The notes beneath the pieces are model-generated. The model searched no databases. It saw only the letters and a program-made list of their open reading frames with translations, and had not been told where the DNA came from. Shown in pieces: positions 43,912 to 52,301 of a stretch of DNA of 52,301 bases. Source of the DNA: Acidobacteriaceae bacterium (GTDB taxonomy: Bacteria; Acidobacteriota; Terriglobia; Terriglobales; Acidobacteriaceae); NCBI GenBank assembly GCA_027452245.1, contig DAIDGW010000002.1, positions 1-52,301 on the forward strand, read 5' to 3'. Numbering within the stretch: position 1 is the stretch's first letter; each line of letters begins with the position of its first letter. A program made the position numbers and the translations under genes.

Positions 43912-46900
43912 TCAGGTCGGAAGATTGACCATCTTGGCGATTTTCGGCCAGCGATGGCTGGCTCGCAGCCCTTTGCAGATCACAAAGCCGAGATAGAACC
44001 TCATCGAGGAATCGCGTTGTTCCAACGCCTTTTCGACATAATCGGATCCCTTGTCGATTTCACCGCAGATAAGATGAAAAAGCGCACGGGCGCGGGCATC
44101 GCCAAGCGCCTCTCCGGAACCAAGCTCCTTTGCGATCGATCTTGACTCCTCTTCTTCCCCGTTGCGCCGCAGGAGTGCGGCGAGCAGGCCAACAGTATCA
44201 GGAAACCAGCGTCCAACCGCATAGGCGCGCCGCGCGATCTTCAATGCCTCAGCGATCTCACCCTTATCGGCATGGATCATCACCATCGAAGCGAGGGCGA
44301 CAACCTGGTTCGGGTCGAGTTCCACTACTTTCTTTAATTGCTCGAGCGCCTCGTCGACGCGCCCCGCGGGCTGAAGATAGGCATGCAGGTTCATGTGGGC
44401 CCACACGTCGAGGGGGTCTTGTTCAATGGCACGCTCGGCCAACCTGATTGCCTCATCCGTATTTCCGTGCAAATACAGAAAACCGCCGTACATGGGTTTG
44501 ACCAGCTCAAAACTTGCTTGTTTCGCCATCGGAAATTCAAAGTACTTCTCGGCTGTGGCCCAATCCGAGTCAAACAGGGCGGCCAGATAACCCAAGAGCG
44601 CATGCCCGTCCGCATGGGAAGGATCAATGTCTAATGCTCGCTGAACTTCGGCTCGCGCTGCGCACACGCCCTCGTGGACAGAATGCTGGCCGAAGTGCGC
44701 TAAGGTCATCCAGTAAAATGCCAGTCCGATGTGCGCCATGCCAAAAGCCGGGTCGAGCTCAATGGCTTGTTCATAGTACCGGCGGGCCAATTCGAGCGAC
44801 TCTGGTGTGACTTTGACCTGTTGCTGCCTGCCCTTCAGATAGGCGTCATAGGCCTCGATCTTCGGCGTATAGCGCTGAGGCGCAGCTTCGGGAGAAAGCT
44901 TCACTCGCAGCGCTCTGGCAATCGCCACTGAGATCTCATCCTGCACCGCAAAGATGTCGCTCAGTTCCCGGTCGTATCGTTCCGACCAGAGATGTGATCC
45001 GTCGGCGGCATTGATCAGCTGCGCGGTGACGCGAATGCGGCTTCCCGAGCGGCGCACGCTACCTTCAAGAACCGTGCTGACACCGAGTGTTTCCGCAATG
45101 CCGCGGATGTCCTGCTCTTTGCCGCGAAAGGCGAAAGCCGAAGTACGGGCGATAACTTTCAGCGCTGGAATCTGCGCCAGATGGTTGATGATCTCTTCGG
45201 CGAGCCCATCGCTGAAATAGTCCTGCTCCTTGTCGTCGCTCATGTTGGCGAAGGGCAGAACGGCGATGGAGGGAGCGACTGTAACCGGGCCGCTGGGAGC
45301 CGGTTTACGATTTTCCGAAATCTCCAGGCCGGCTTTGCCCAATCCGTCCATGAAGTGATCGACCAATTCCGGCTCGAACCATTTCTGGAGTTCATGGCCC
45401 GCACGGGTCGCAAAATCGGGCTTACAAACAAGCAACTCCTTTAGCGCCCTATGGGCCGCCTCATGCTCTCTGAGCTGCCCGTGGGCTGCGGCCAAGACGA
45501 TGGGAGTCCAGAAGTACCCGGGCATTTGGATACGCAGGGCAGTATCAACGGCAGCGTGGTAGTCGCGAGTACGATAGGCGTTGAATACTTTCGGCAGCCA
45601 ATACCAGCCGGGGAAGTTCGGATGGAGCCTCATGGCGGAGTCGGCCACGTCACAGCCTCTCTGCCATTCTCCCGAGCATGCCAACAGAATTCCAATCAAA
45701 GCAACAGTGGCGCCATCCATAGGATTGAGGGCGATCGTACGCTCGGCGACCGGCCGAAGGGCTTGCCACTCATGATTCTGAAATAGGCTCTGCGCAAGCG
45801 CCTGCAGGGCGAGCGCGCTGGCGGGCGCAAGTTCTGCCGACCGCTGCGCTGCGGTAGTTGCACGGCCCAGCGCGTCGGGCCGCACGTTGAACCCGAACCA
45901 TTCCTCGTCTGCGTAAAGCGTGGCCAGCATTGCCCAACAATCACCTGCGTCCGGCACCTCGCGCACGACTCGTTCCAGAAGGTCGCGGCAGGCGGCGTGC
46001 CCCGGCGCATTCATATTTTCGTGCAAACTAAAAACGCGGAACACGGCTTCGTAGGGGGTGAGTTGATCGTCATTCTTTTTCCGGATTGCCGCGCTGATAC
46101 TGCGCTGCAGAATGCCGTGCTGGTCGGCGATGGTCGAGACGATGCGCGGGACAAGCTGATCCTCCAAGGCGAAAATCTGATCCGGCTGGAAGGGGAGACC
46201 GAAGGTTTCCGCCCATAAGTGAGTGCCAGTACTGGCATCGACCAGCTGCACCGCCAAGCGAATAGCAGAGCCGGCTTGGCGCAAGCTGCCTTCCATCACG
46301 TACCGCGCTCCGAGCTCTTTGCCAATCGCGCGGACGTCGCCGGATTCGCTCGAGTATTTCGCAGTTGAGCCACGCGCGATCACTCGCAGATAGGAGAAGC
46401 GCGAAAGCCCGGTAACGACTTCCTCGGATAATCCTTCAGTGAGAGCCTTTAGGTCCTGATTACTGCCTGAGTACTTGAAGGGCAGCACGGCGACCCAGAA
46501 ACCTTCATCGGCACGGGTTGCGCCGGATGCCATCCTCGCCTGCACCACGCCAGATGAAACCGCCGGAGTCGCATGGGAGTTCGGAATCACTAGTCCGGCG
46601 AGGCGCAAATCGCCGAGCATCTTTTCCACCATCTCTGGCAACCACCACTTCTCGAGTTCTTGCTGCGCGATTGTGGCGAAATCGTGACGAAGAGCCAGCA
46701 GGTCGCGCATTGCACCGCGTGCTAGATCGGCATGGCCCAGTTGGCTGTGGATGACGCAGAGGGCCACTTGCGCTGTCCAGAGATCGGACATGTTGACCCT
46801 GAGGGCATATTGCAGGGCGCGTTCGCCGTCGTTCTGGCGATAAGCATTGATGGCGAGTGGTAGCCAATACCATCCGGGATGGTTGGGATTCAGTTGCGTG

Positions 46901-48726
46901 GCTTGTTCGCACAGAGCGCAGCCACGGTCCCAGTCGCCAGAGTAGGCGAAGTGCAAGCCCATAAACGCGGTTGTGTATCCCTGCATGCGATTGAGCGCAA
47001 TCGCTCGCTCGGCAGCGACGCGAAATGATCCAACTTCATGTCGAAAAAAGTGGGCTGAGGCCAGCGCAGCGTGCGCCAGTTGACTCGAGGGTTCAAGGTT
47101 CACGGCTCGCCGGGCCGCCTCCAGCGAGCGGTTCATGGCCTCCGGTCGCGCATTGTATCCGTGGGTGTATTCGGCGCGATAGAGCCAGGAGAGCATCGCC
47201 CAACAGTCCGCACGTGCCGGATCCTGTTTGACCGCTCTTTCCAGCGCTGTAATTCCCGCCAGGTGTTCGGAGGCGCTGACGTGCTGATGAAACCCGAAGC
47301 TACGCAGTAGTGCTTCATACGGCGTGAGCGACTCCGGATCACGATTGCGCAAGGATTCGGTCATGCTGCGCGGCAGGATGCCTTGCGCGTCGCTTACCGT
47401 GGCGACAATGCGGGGAGTGACATCGTCGAGAATATCGAGCGCGGCCTCGGGATTGTAGGGGCGGTCATAGGTTTCCGCCCACAATCCTGCACCAGTGCTG
47501 GCGTCGACAAGTTGCGCGGCGATCCGAATTTTCCCGCCAGCCCGGCGGATGCTGCCTTCCATCACAAACCGGGCACCGAGTTCCTTGGCTGCTGTGCGCA
47601 CATCTACCGTTCTCTGCGCGTATTGTGCTGTGGACCCGCGCGCGATGACGCGCAGGTAGGAGAAGCGTGAGAGACCGGTAATGACTTCCTCCGATAATCC
47701 CTCAGACAGAGCCTTCAGGTCGGGGCTACCGCCGGTGTACCTAAAAGGCAGCACCGCGACCCAGAAGCCTTCGTTTTCCGGGGTGGCGGCACGAGAGGCG
47801 CTCGAATCTGCGGTCACAGCCGTGCGGGTATGCGGCGTCGAGAGCGGCGTGTTACGCGTTGTGGGCCGCGCCAGGTCGCGAAACTCGTTGCTTACGTCGC
47901 GTGCCGTCTGCACCCGGTGCCGGGGATCCTTCTCAAGGCAGCGGCGAATCACGCGGCTAATGTCGGACGGTAAATCCGGCCGGACCTCGGTTACCGAAGC
48001 AGGACTGTCGCGCAGGATGGAGGAAACCAGTTCGGCCGACGAGGTTCCCACAAACGGGCGATGCCCCGTGGTCATTTCATACAGCATCACTCCCAGGGAA
48101 AAAATATCGGTGCGGTGGTCGAGTGTTCGTCCCGAGACTTGTTCTGGAGACATGTAGGCCGGAGTTCCCATCACGATACCAGCTTGCGTGTGCCCGGCCG
48201 AAGTCAGCGTGGCGTCGGTGGAACTTTCCGCGCTGACATCTTTCGCCAGTCCGAAATCCAGTACCTTCACGCGACCCTCGCTCGTCACCATCACATTGGC
48301 GGGTTTCAGATCGCGATGCAGGATGCCTTTCTCATGCGCCGCAGCCAGCGCTTCGGCCAGCGCAGTGGCGATCTCGATGATGCGATCAACCGGGAGTCCG
48401 TCGGCGGAGATCAGACGATCGAGCGGCTGCCCCTCGATCAATTCCATGGTGATGAAGTGGACGTTGTCGGCTTCCTCGACCGAATAGACGGTCACCACAT
48501 TCGGATGATTCAGTGCCGCAACCGCGCGAGCCTCACGCTGGAAGCGGGCCAACCGGTCCGGATCGCCCGCCATATCGGACGGCAAGACCTTCAGAGCAAC
48601 ATCACGCCCGAGCTTGGTGTCACTTGCGCGGTACACTTCGCCCATACCGCCCGCGCCGATTACGTTGCTGATCCTGTAGTGGGCGATTTGGCGACCGACC
48701 AGACTAGTGTTCCCCACGTCGTCCAC
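43912..48726 (-). CDS. Ser/Thr kinase with three TolB-like/TPR units
   Basis: A 1604-residue, apparently cytoplasmic protein. The kinase domain at about 15-285 is complete: GAGGMGEVY, Lys46 in VALK, HRDLKPAN with Asp139, DFG at 157-159 and GTPAYMSPEQ. It is followed by three TolB-N-like/adenylate-cyclase-associated units, each continuing into TPRs. Unit 1 starts near residue 318 (FWVAVLPFRYTGG, DLKALSEGLSEEVITGLSRF), unit 2 near 741 (FWVAVLPFKYSGSNQDLKAL) and unit 3 near 1150 (SIAVLPFANMSDDKEQDYFS). Units 1 and 2 are close copies, even at DNA level; unit 3 is the canonical divergent form. The usual protein has one unit. The gene is divergent from another TolB/TPR kinase; the shared 170-bp region must hold both promoters. 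Confidence 0.92.
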   Translation of the reverse strand: MDDVGNTSLVGRQIAHYRISNVIGAGGMGEVYRASDTKLGRDVALKVLPSDMAGDPDRLARFQREARAVAALNHPNVVTVYSVEEADNVHFITMELIEGQPLDRLISADGLPVDRIIEIATALAEALAAAHEKGILHRDLKPANVMVTSEGRVKVLDFGLAKDVSAESSTDATLTSAGHTQAGIVMGTPAYMSPEQVSGRTLDHRTDIFSLGVMLYEMTTGHRPFVGTSSAELVSSILRDSPASVTEVRPDLPSDISRVIRRCLEKDPRHRVQTARDVSNEFRDLARPTTRNTPLSTPHTRTAVTADSSASRAATPENEGFWVAVLPFRYTGGSPDLKALSEGLSEEVITGLSRFSYLRVIARGSTAQYAQRTVDVRTAAKELGARFVMEGSIRRAGGKIRIAAQLVDASTGAGLWAETYDRPYNPEAALDILDDVTPRIVATVSDAQGILPRSMTESLRNRDPESLTPYEALLRSFGFHQHVSASEHLAGITALERAVKQDPARADCWAMLSWLYRAEYTHGYNARPEAMNRSLEAARRAVNLEPSSQLAHAALASAHFFRHEVGSFRVAAERAIALNRMQGYTTAFMGLHFAYSGDWDRGCALCEQATQLNPNHPGWYWLPLAINAYRQNDGERALQYALRVNMSDLWTAQVALCVIHSQLGHADLARGAMRDLLALRHDFATIAQQELEKWWLPEMVEKMLGDLRLAGLVIPNSHATPAVSSGVVQARMASGATRADEGFWVAVLPFKYSGSNQDLKALTEGLSEEVVTGLSRFSYLRVIARGSTAKYSSESGDVRAIGKELGARYVMEGSLRQAGSAIRLAVQLVDASTGTHLWAETFGLPFQPDQIFALEDQLVPRIVSTIADQHGILQRSISAAIRKKNDDQLTPYEAVFRVFSLHENMNAPGHAACRDLLERVVREVPDAGDCWAMLATLYADEEWFGFNVRPDALGRATTAAQRSAELAPASALALQALAQSLFQNHEWQALRPVAERTIALNPMDGATVALIGILLACSGEWQRGCDVADSAMRLHPNFPGWYWLPKVFNAYRTRDYHAAVDTALRIQMPGYFWTPIVLAAAHGQLREHEAAHRALKELLVCKPDFATRAGHELQKWFEPELVDHFMDGLGKAGLEISENRKPAPSGPVTVAPSIAVLPFANMSDDKEQDYFSDGLAEEIINHLAQIPALKVIARTSAFAFRGKEQDIRGIAETLGVSTVLEGSVRRSGSRIRVTAQLINAADGSHLWSERYDRELSDIFAVQDEISVAIARALRVKLSPEAAPQRYTPKIEAYDAYLKGRQQQVKVTPESLELARRYYEQAIELDPAFGMAHIGLAFYWMTLAHFGQHSVHEGVCAARAEVQRALDIDPSHADGHALLGYLAALFDSDWATAEKYFEFPMAKQASFELVKPMYGGFLYLHGNTDEAIRLAERAIEQDPLDVWAHMNLHAYLQPAGRVDEALEQLKKVVELDPNQVVALASMVMIHADKGEIAEALKIARRAYAVGRWFPDTVGLLAALLRRNGEEEESRSIAKELGSGEALGDARARALFHLICGEIDKGSDYVEKALEQRDSSMRFYLGFVICKGLRASHRWPKIAKMVNLPT

Positions 48727-48896
48727 GTGTCAAGTCTCCCGCGCCTGAGGCAATGCACGCTGATTCTACACCAGCTAGACCCCTGGTACCCGTCACGCGC
48801 TCTCGCGGTAACTGATCTGAATTAGCTAAATTGGATCAGTACCGCCGTCGCGGCTCCATTGACTTACCGTGCGCTAGCACCTAACATTTCAGCCCG

Positions 48897-51215
48897 ATGA
48901 TTGGCCAGGCGATTTCGCACTACCACGTCCTCGAGAAACTGGGCGGAGGGGGAATGGGGGTGGTGTACAAGGCTGAAGATATCCGCCTGAAACGCTTCGT
49001 CGCTCTGAAATTTCTACCCGACGAAGTGGCTCGTGATCCCCAAGCCCTGAGCCGTTTTCAGCGCGAAGCGCAAGCCGCTTCCGCACTCAACCATCCCAAC
49101 ATATGCACTATCTACGACATCGGGGAGAATGGCGGCCGGGCATTCATTGCCATGGAATTTCTCGAGGGAGTTACATTACGGCATCGCATCGAATCCGTGC
49201 CGTTCGAACTTGAAGAGTTGATCGATCTCGCCATCCAGTTATCCGACGCACTAAGTGCCGCTCATGCCCGCGGCATCGTTCATCGCGACATCAAGCCGGC
49301 CAACATATTTTTGACCTCCCGTGGCGCCAAGATTCTCGACTTCGGCCTGGCCAAGCTCGCCCCCCTCCCAGGCGAATCGCTCGATACACTGACGGTCGAC
49401 GTGGAGCATCTCACCAGTCCCGGAATCGCGATCGGCACCGTCGCGTATATGTCGCCGGAGCAAGCCCGGGGCCAGGACCTCGACGTCCGCAGCGATCTCT
49501 TCAGCCTTGGCGCCGTCCTCTATGAAATGGCAACACAGCAGCCCGCCTTCGGAGGCGACACTACTGCGGTGATCTTTGATGCGCTGCTCAATCATCCGCC
49601 GCCCAGCAACCGCAAGCTCCATCCCAAGCTGAACGAAATCATTGGGAAGCTCCTTGAAAAAGATCGCGATCTGCGTTACCAGAGCGCGCCCGAACTGCGC
49701 GCTGATCTCAAGCGGCTCAGGCGTGACGTTGGTTCGGACCTCGTCTCTGCAGCCGAAGCTACCCGCGATTCGGGCAAAACGCGCAAACCGAAGATGACCA
49801 AGACGATCGATTCCCTCGCTGTGCTGCCCTTCGAAAACGCGAGTGGCGATCCTGCCAACGACTACCTTAGCGACGGCATTACCGAGACCGTTATTAACAA
49901 TCTGTCTCGCCTGCCCAAAGTGCGCGTCGTTCCGCGTGGCGTCATATTCCGCTACAAAGGAAAGAATGTGGACGCTTTCACCGCTGCCACTGAACTCGGG
50001 GTCCGCGCCGTCGTCAGCGGCCGCGTTCTGCAGCACAAAGACATGCTGATCGTAAAAGCGGAATTGGTCGACGTCGCTCTTCAGAACCAGCTCTGGGGAG
50101 ATTCCTACAATCGCAAAATGACCGACCTCTTCGAGGTGCAGGAGGAGATTGCTCACGAAATTGGATCACGCCTAGTCGAACGCTTGAGTAGCGACTCGCC
50201 CGCAGCCCGGCGCTCCTCCTCAGCATCCACTCGCGCCGCCAGTGAGTCAACAACGGCCGATCCTGAGGCCTACCGCCTCTACCTGAAAGGCTCGCATCAA
50301 GCCAGAACATGGTCGGAGCAAGGTTTTCGTAACGCTCTAGAACTTTTTCAGCATTCCGTAGCCATTGATCCGGCCTATGCTCGCAGTCATGCCGGCCTCG
50401 CATATGCCCTTGTGCTCATGGGATTCTATGCCTTCATTCCTGGCCCCGAAGTGTTTCCCAAAGCCAAAGCAGCCGCAAAGAAAGCCATCGAGCTCGATCC
50501 TTCCAACGCAGAGGCGTACGCGGCGCTTTCGCTCCACGCCATGCAGGCCGAGCACGATTTCCCACTCGGCATCCGTCTGGCCGAGCAGTCAACCCGGCTT
50601 GATCCCAATGCCGGCATCGCCTATCACACCTTGTCAATCGCTCACGCTTGCGTGCGCAACTTCGCGCCTGCAATTGCCGCCATTCGCAAAGCTGCCGAGG
50701 TCGATCCGCTCGGTCCGTTATTCCAGGCGCACGTAGCCTGGATTCTCAACTGTGCCGGCAAGAGCGAAGAAGCCTGGAATCAGCTTCAGTCGGCCCTGGA
50801 ACTTCATCCCAGCGATTACTACACAAACCGCATTCTCATGTATGTTGCCAAAACACCCGAGCGCTGTCGTAGCGCTGTTGAAAAAATCCAAAGGGTTGCC
50901 GGCCTCACGCGCAGCGGCCAACATGCGAGCGTGGGCGTCCTGGGAGTGCTTTATGCACGATTGGGAGAGCGGGAAAAGGCTCTGGAGATTGCGGCCCGGC
51001 TGGAAGACGTCGTCTCGGCCGAACACGCCGCTGCCTATATTCTGGCACTGATCCATTGCGTCCTCGGCAATCTGGAAGTCGCGGTCGACTGGCTGGAGCG
51101 GGCCGAGCAAGGCGGAGCCGGCCTTTTGATTATTTTGGGCTGCGAACCTACGTTGACCCCCCTTCGCGCCCTGCCACGCTTTCAGGCTCTCCTGAAGAGA
51201 CTGGGGCTTTCGTAA
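48897..51215 (+). CDS. Ser/Thr kinase with one TolB-like/TPR unit
   Basis: A 772-residue kinase. The domain at about 8-275 has GGGGMGVVY, Lys38 in [12 protein letters not shown] with Asp131, DFG at 148-150 and [14 protein letters not shown], so it is intact. A TolB-like domain at about 300-430 ([40 protein letters not shown]) and TPRs follow to the C-terminus ([31 protein letters not shown]). No transmembrane helix is evident, unlike the kinase at 2151. It is the single-unit counterpart of the triplicated kinase encoded divergently 170 bp away. The ATG has no strong ribosome site. Confidence 0.92.
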   Translation: MIGQAISHYHVLEKLGGGGMGVVYKAEDIRLKRFVALKFLPDEVARDPQALSRFQREAQAASALNHPNICTIYDIGENGGRAFIAMEFLEGVTLRHRIESVPFELEELIDLAIQLSDALSAAHARGIVHRDIKPANIFLTSRGAKILDFGLAKLAPLPGESLDTLTVDVEHLTSPGIAIGTVAYMSPEQARGQDLDVRSDLFSLGAVLYEMATQQPAFGGDTTAVIFDALLNHPPPSNRKLHPKLNEIIGKLLEKDRDLRYQSAPELRADLKRLRRDVGSDLVSAAEATRDSGKTRKPKMTKTIDSLAVLPFENASGDPANDYLSDGITETVINNLSRLPKVRVVPRGVIFRYKGKNVDAFTAATELGVRAVVSGRVLQHKDMLIVKAELVDVALQNQLWGDSYNRKMTDLFEVQEEIAHEIGSRLVERLSSDSPAARRSSSASTRAASESTTADPEAYRLYLKGSHQARTWSEQGFRNALELFQHSVAIDPAYARSHAGLAYALVLMGFYAFIPGPEVFPKAKAAAKKAIELDPSNAEAYAALSLHAMQAEHDFPLGIRLAEQSTRLDPNAGIAYHTLSIAHACVRNFAPAIAAIRKAAEVDPLGPLFQAHVAWILNCAGKSEEAWNQLQSALELHPSDYYTNRILMYVAKTPERCRSAVEKIQRVAGLTRSGQHASVGVLGVLYARLGEREKALEIAARLEDVVSAEHAAAYILALIHCVLGNLEVAVDWLERAEQGGAGLLIILGCEPTLTPLRALPRFQALLKRLGLS

Positions 51216-51746
51216 ACTCCTCAGAAGTGTCACTCTTTCCGCTCGCGGTGCCTCGGTCTGTGAGCCCACAGTCTGTCGCCCTACTGCTTCCCCAGTAGTC
51301 GCTAGCCTTGATCGGAAACGCCTCGGGCAGGACATTTCGGGTTGGAAAGAATGCTGATCCGAGGCGTTTTCGATAAGGAGACTAGGAGGAAGCCGCTGGC
51401 GTTTGCGGCGGACGCGGTGCGCTATGGGATTTGAATGGCAGTTTGGGTCAGCAGGTACAGGGAAAGCAGGTTGGGATCGTGTCCCGTGCTGGAGAGAGAT
51501 GCCCGAGAGGTGGAAGAGAGTCGTGAGAGAAGTGGTGCCCTTCCAACAGGAAGAATTTCGCCGGCCGAAAGACAACGTGGGGAGATCGCGAGCAAAACTG
51601 AATCGAAATGATGTAGAGTTCGCTGCACTGTCGATTTTCCCTCCGCTCGAACGACTGTATGATGAACGGGCGAAACGATGGGAACCAGCGTGCGCAAGGC
51701 CGCAAACCCGTAAGAGGTGGTACATAAAAGGGGATCAGCATAATCA
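51216..51746. other. Intergenic region with long inverted repeat, no gene seen
   Basis: Between the kinase and the RibD-like gene. A 115-codon frame crosses it from a TTG near 51403 but shows no family similarity, ribosome site or conserved pattern. The one clear structure is the inverted repeat at 51306-51378. Confidence 0.45.
51306..51378. repeat. Near-perfect 20-bp inverted repeat
   Basis: The left arm (51306-51326, containing GGAAACGCCTCGG) and right arm (51359-51378, containing CCGAGGCGTTTTCG) are complementary over about 20 bp with one mismatch and one bulged base. A 32-base spacer lies between. It sits 91 bases after the kinase stop. It could be a large transcription terminator or a small palindromic repeat element. 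Confidence 0.55.
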
Positions 51747-52301
51747 ATGAGAAAACTAATCTACGCAATCAACATTAGCCTGGACGGCTGCTGCGACCAC
51801 ACCAAAATGAGCGGCAGTGAGGAAATCCTGCAACACTACACGCAGCTGCTGCAAGAGGTGGACACGTTCCTCTATGGGCGAAAAACCTATCAGTTGATGG
51901 TTCCGTATTGGCCGAATGTCGCAAAAGACCCCTCGGAGAACAAGGCGTCCATCGACTATGCCCGAGCGTTTTGCTCGAAAGACATGGCAGTTTTCTCGCG
52001 ATCCTTAAACAGCGCAGAAGACAAAAATACGCGAATTATTCATGGGAACCTTCGCGACGAAATCCTGAAATTGAAACAGGAAAGCGGCAAACCGATTTTG
52101 GCGGGCGGCGTCGATATCCCCTCTCAACTGATCCAGCTTGGTCTCGTGGATGAATACCGTATTGTCGTTCTGCCCTTTATCGTCGGAGCAGGAAGACGAT
52201 TGATGGAAGATCTCAGCCTGCCCGAGAAATTGCAATTGAAGCTGGTTGAGTCGAAGCAACTTAAATCAGGAGCCATTGCACTTCGTTACTTGAAACAGTG
52301 A
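51747..52301 (+). CDS. Dihydrofolate reductase family protein (RibD C-terminal-like)
   Basis: A 184-residue complete protein ending exactly at the window edge. It begins RKLIYAINISLDGCCD, the first strand of RibD_C/DHFR-like proteins. It also has DTFLYGRKTYQLMVPYWP, DMAVFSRSLN, KPILAGGVDIPSQLIQLGLVDEYR and VLPFIVGAGRRLME, the family's characteristic NADPH-binding GG loop and final strands. Length fits the stand-alone family, which is generally of unknown substrate and often plasmid- or island-borne. No membrane segment or signal is present, so it is cytoplasmic. The ribosome site is weak. Confidence 0.9.
   Translation: MRKLIYAINISLDGCCDHTKMSGSEEILQHYTQLLQEVDTFLYGRKTYQLMVPYWPNVAKDPSENKASIDYARAFCSKDMAVFSRSLNSAEDKNTRIIHGNLRDEILKLKQESGKPILAGGVDIPSQLIQLGLVDEYRIVVLPFIVGAGRRLMEDLSLPEKLQLKLVESKQLKSGAIALRYLKQ

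Noticed and set aside
49251-50156. A 301-codon open frame on the minus strand
   Set aside because: Antisense to an intact kinase gene with all catalytic motifs; high GC leaves shadow frames open.
50718-51725. A 335-codon open frame on the minus strand
   Set aside because: Mostly antisense to the TPR part of the kinase at 48897 and extends into the empty gap with no recognisable domain or ribosome site.
51403-51750. A possible small gene before the RibD-like gene
   Set aside because: Starts at TTG with no ribosome site, lacks any family similarity, and overlaps the next start codon.
1-52301. CRISPR arrays, tRNA or rRNA genes
   Set aside because: No regularly spaced direct repeats with unique spacers and no cloverleaf or rRNA-like sequence were noticed on reading either strand; a computational scan was not possible.

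Overview
The window looks like chromosome from an acidobacterium (Terriglobia/Koribacter-type). This is inferred from gene content, not from any marker gene: very large Oar-like TonB-dependent receptors with an N-terminal carboxypeptidase-regulatory domain, an ECF sigma factor overlapping a kinase-TPR gene, several TolB/TPR-fused Ser/Thr kinases, a CRTAC1 (ASPIC/UnbV) protein, GloVer-repeat and Ig-like exported proteins, and a sedolisin protease. No rRNA, tRNA or CRISPR array was seen.

Layout. 1-1157 (-): 5' part of a GloVer-repeat exported protein that runs off the left edge. 1547-4709 (+): ECF sigma factor overlapping a membrane Ser/Thr kinase with kinesin-light-chain-like TPRs. About 4750-6530: decayed group II intron with a broken reverse transcriptase but a recognisable domain V. 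6645-7537 (+): Xre/RES toxin-antitoxin pair. 7833-9652 (-): exported alpha/beta hydrolase and a small exported protein. 9826-13005 (-): MFS transporter and CRTAC1 protein. 13166-15258 (+): OmpR-type response regulator and histidine kinase. 15409-21791 (+): tight operon of TPR protein, TonB receptor, YVTN beta-propeller and DUF4440/SnoaL-like protein. 21816-21986 (-): scrap of a molybdopterin oxidoreductase. 21985-27082 (-): fructose-family PTS (IIC, IIB, HPr-EI-IIA fusion) below an AraC regulator. 27489-43524 (+): five large exported proteins (repeat lipoprotein, second TonB receptor, Ig-like protein, S53 protease, GH38 alpha-mannosidase). 43533-51215: a kinase fragment and two divergent TolB/TPR kinases, one with a threefold internal repeat. 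51747-52301 (+): RibD/DHFR-like protein.

How the parts may fit. The two-component system sits between the MFS/CRTAC1 operon and the TPR-TonB operon. AT-rich repeats with about 11-bp period, the spacing expected for OmpR/PhoB-type regulators, occur both in the MFS/regulator divergent region and just upstream of a likely -10 of the TPR-TonB operon, suggesting one regulon. The 27-43 kb block reads as an extracellular glycoprotein or peptide foraging locus: protease and mannosidase outside, a TonB receptor for uptake.

The most novel-looking element is an unnamed beta-rich module (hallmarks YxDGS...F.Q..SDW, GESVA, LP.NR.V.VLA) shared by three neighbouring exported proteins of different function and apparently present twice in the mannosidase. 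Two of these proteins also share an unusual C-terminal tail (two hydrophobic segments, Cys, GTPxGxYT... strand).
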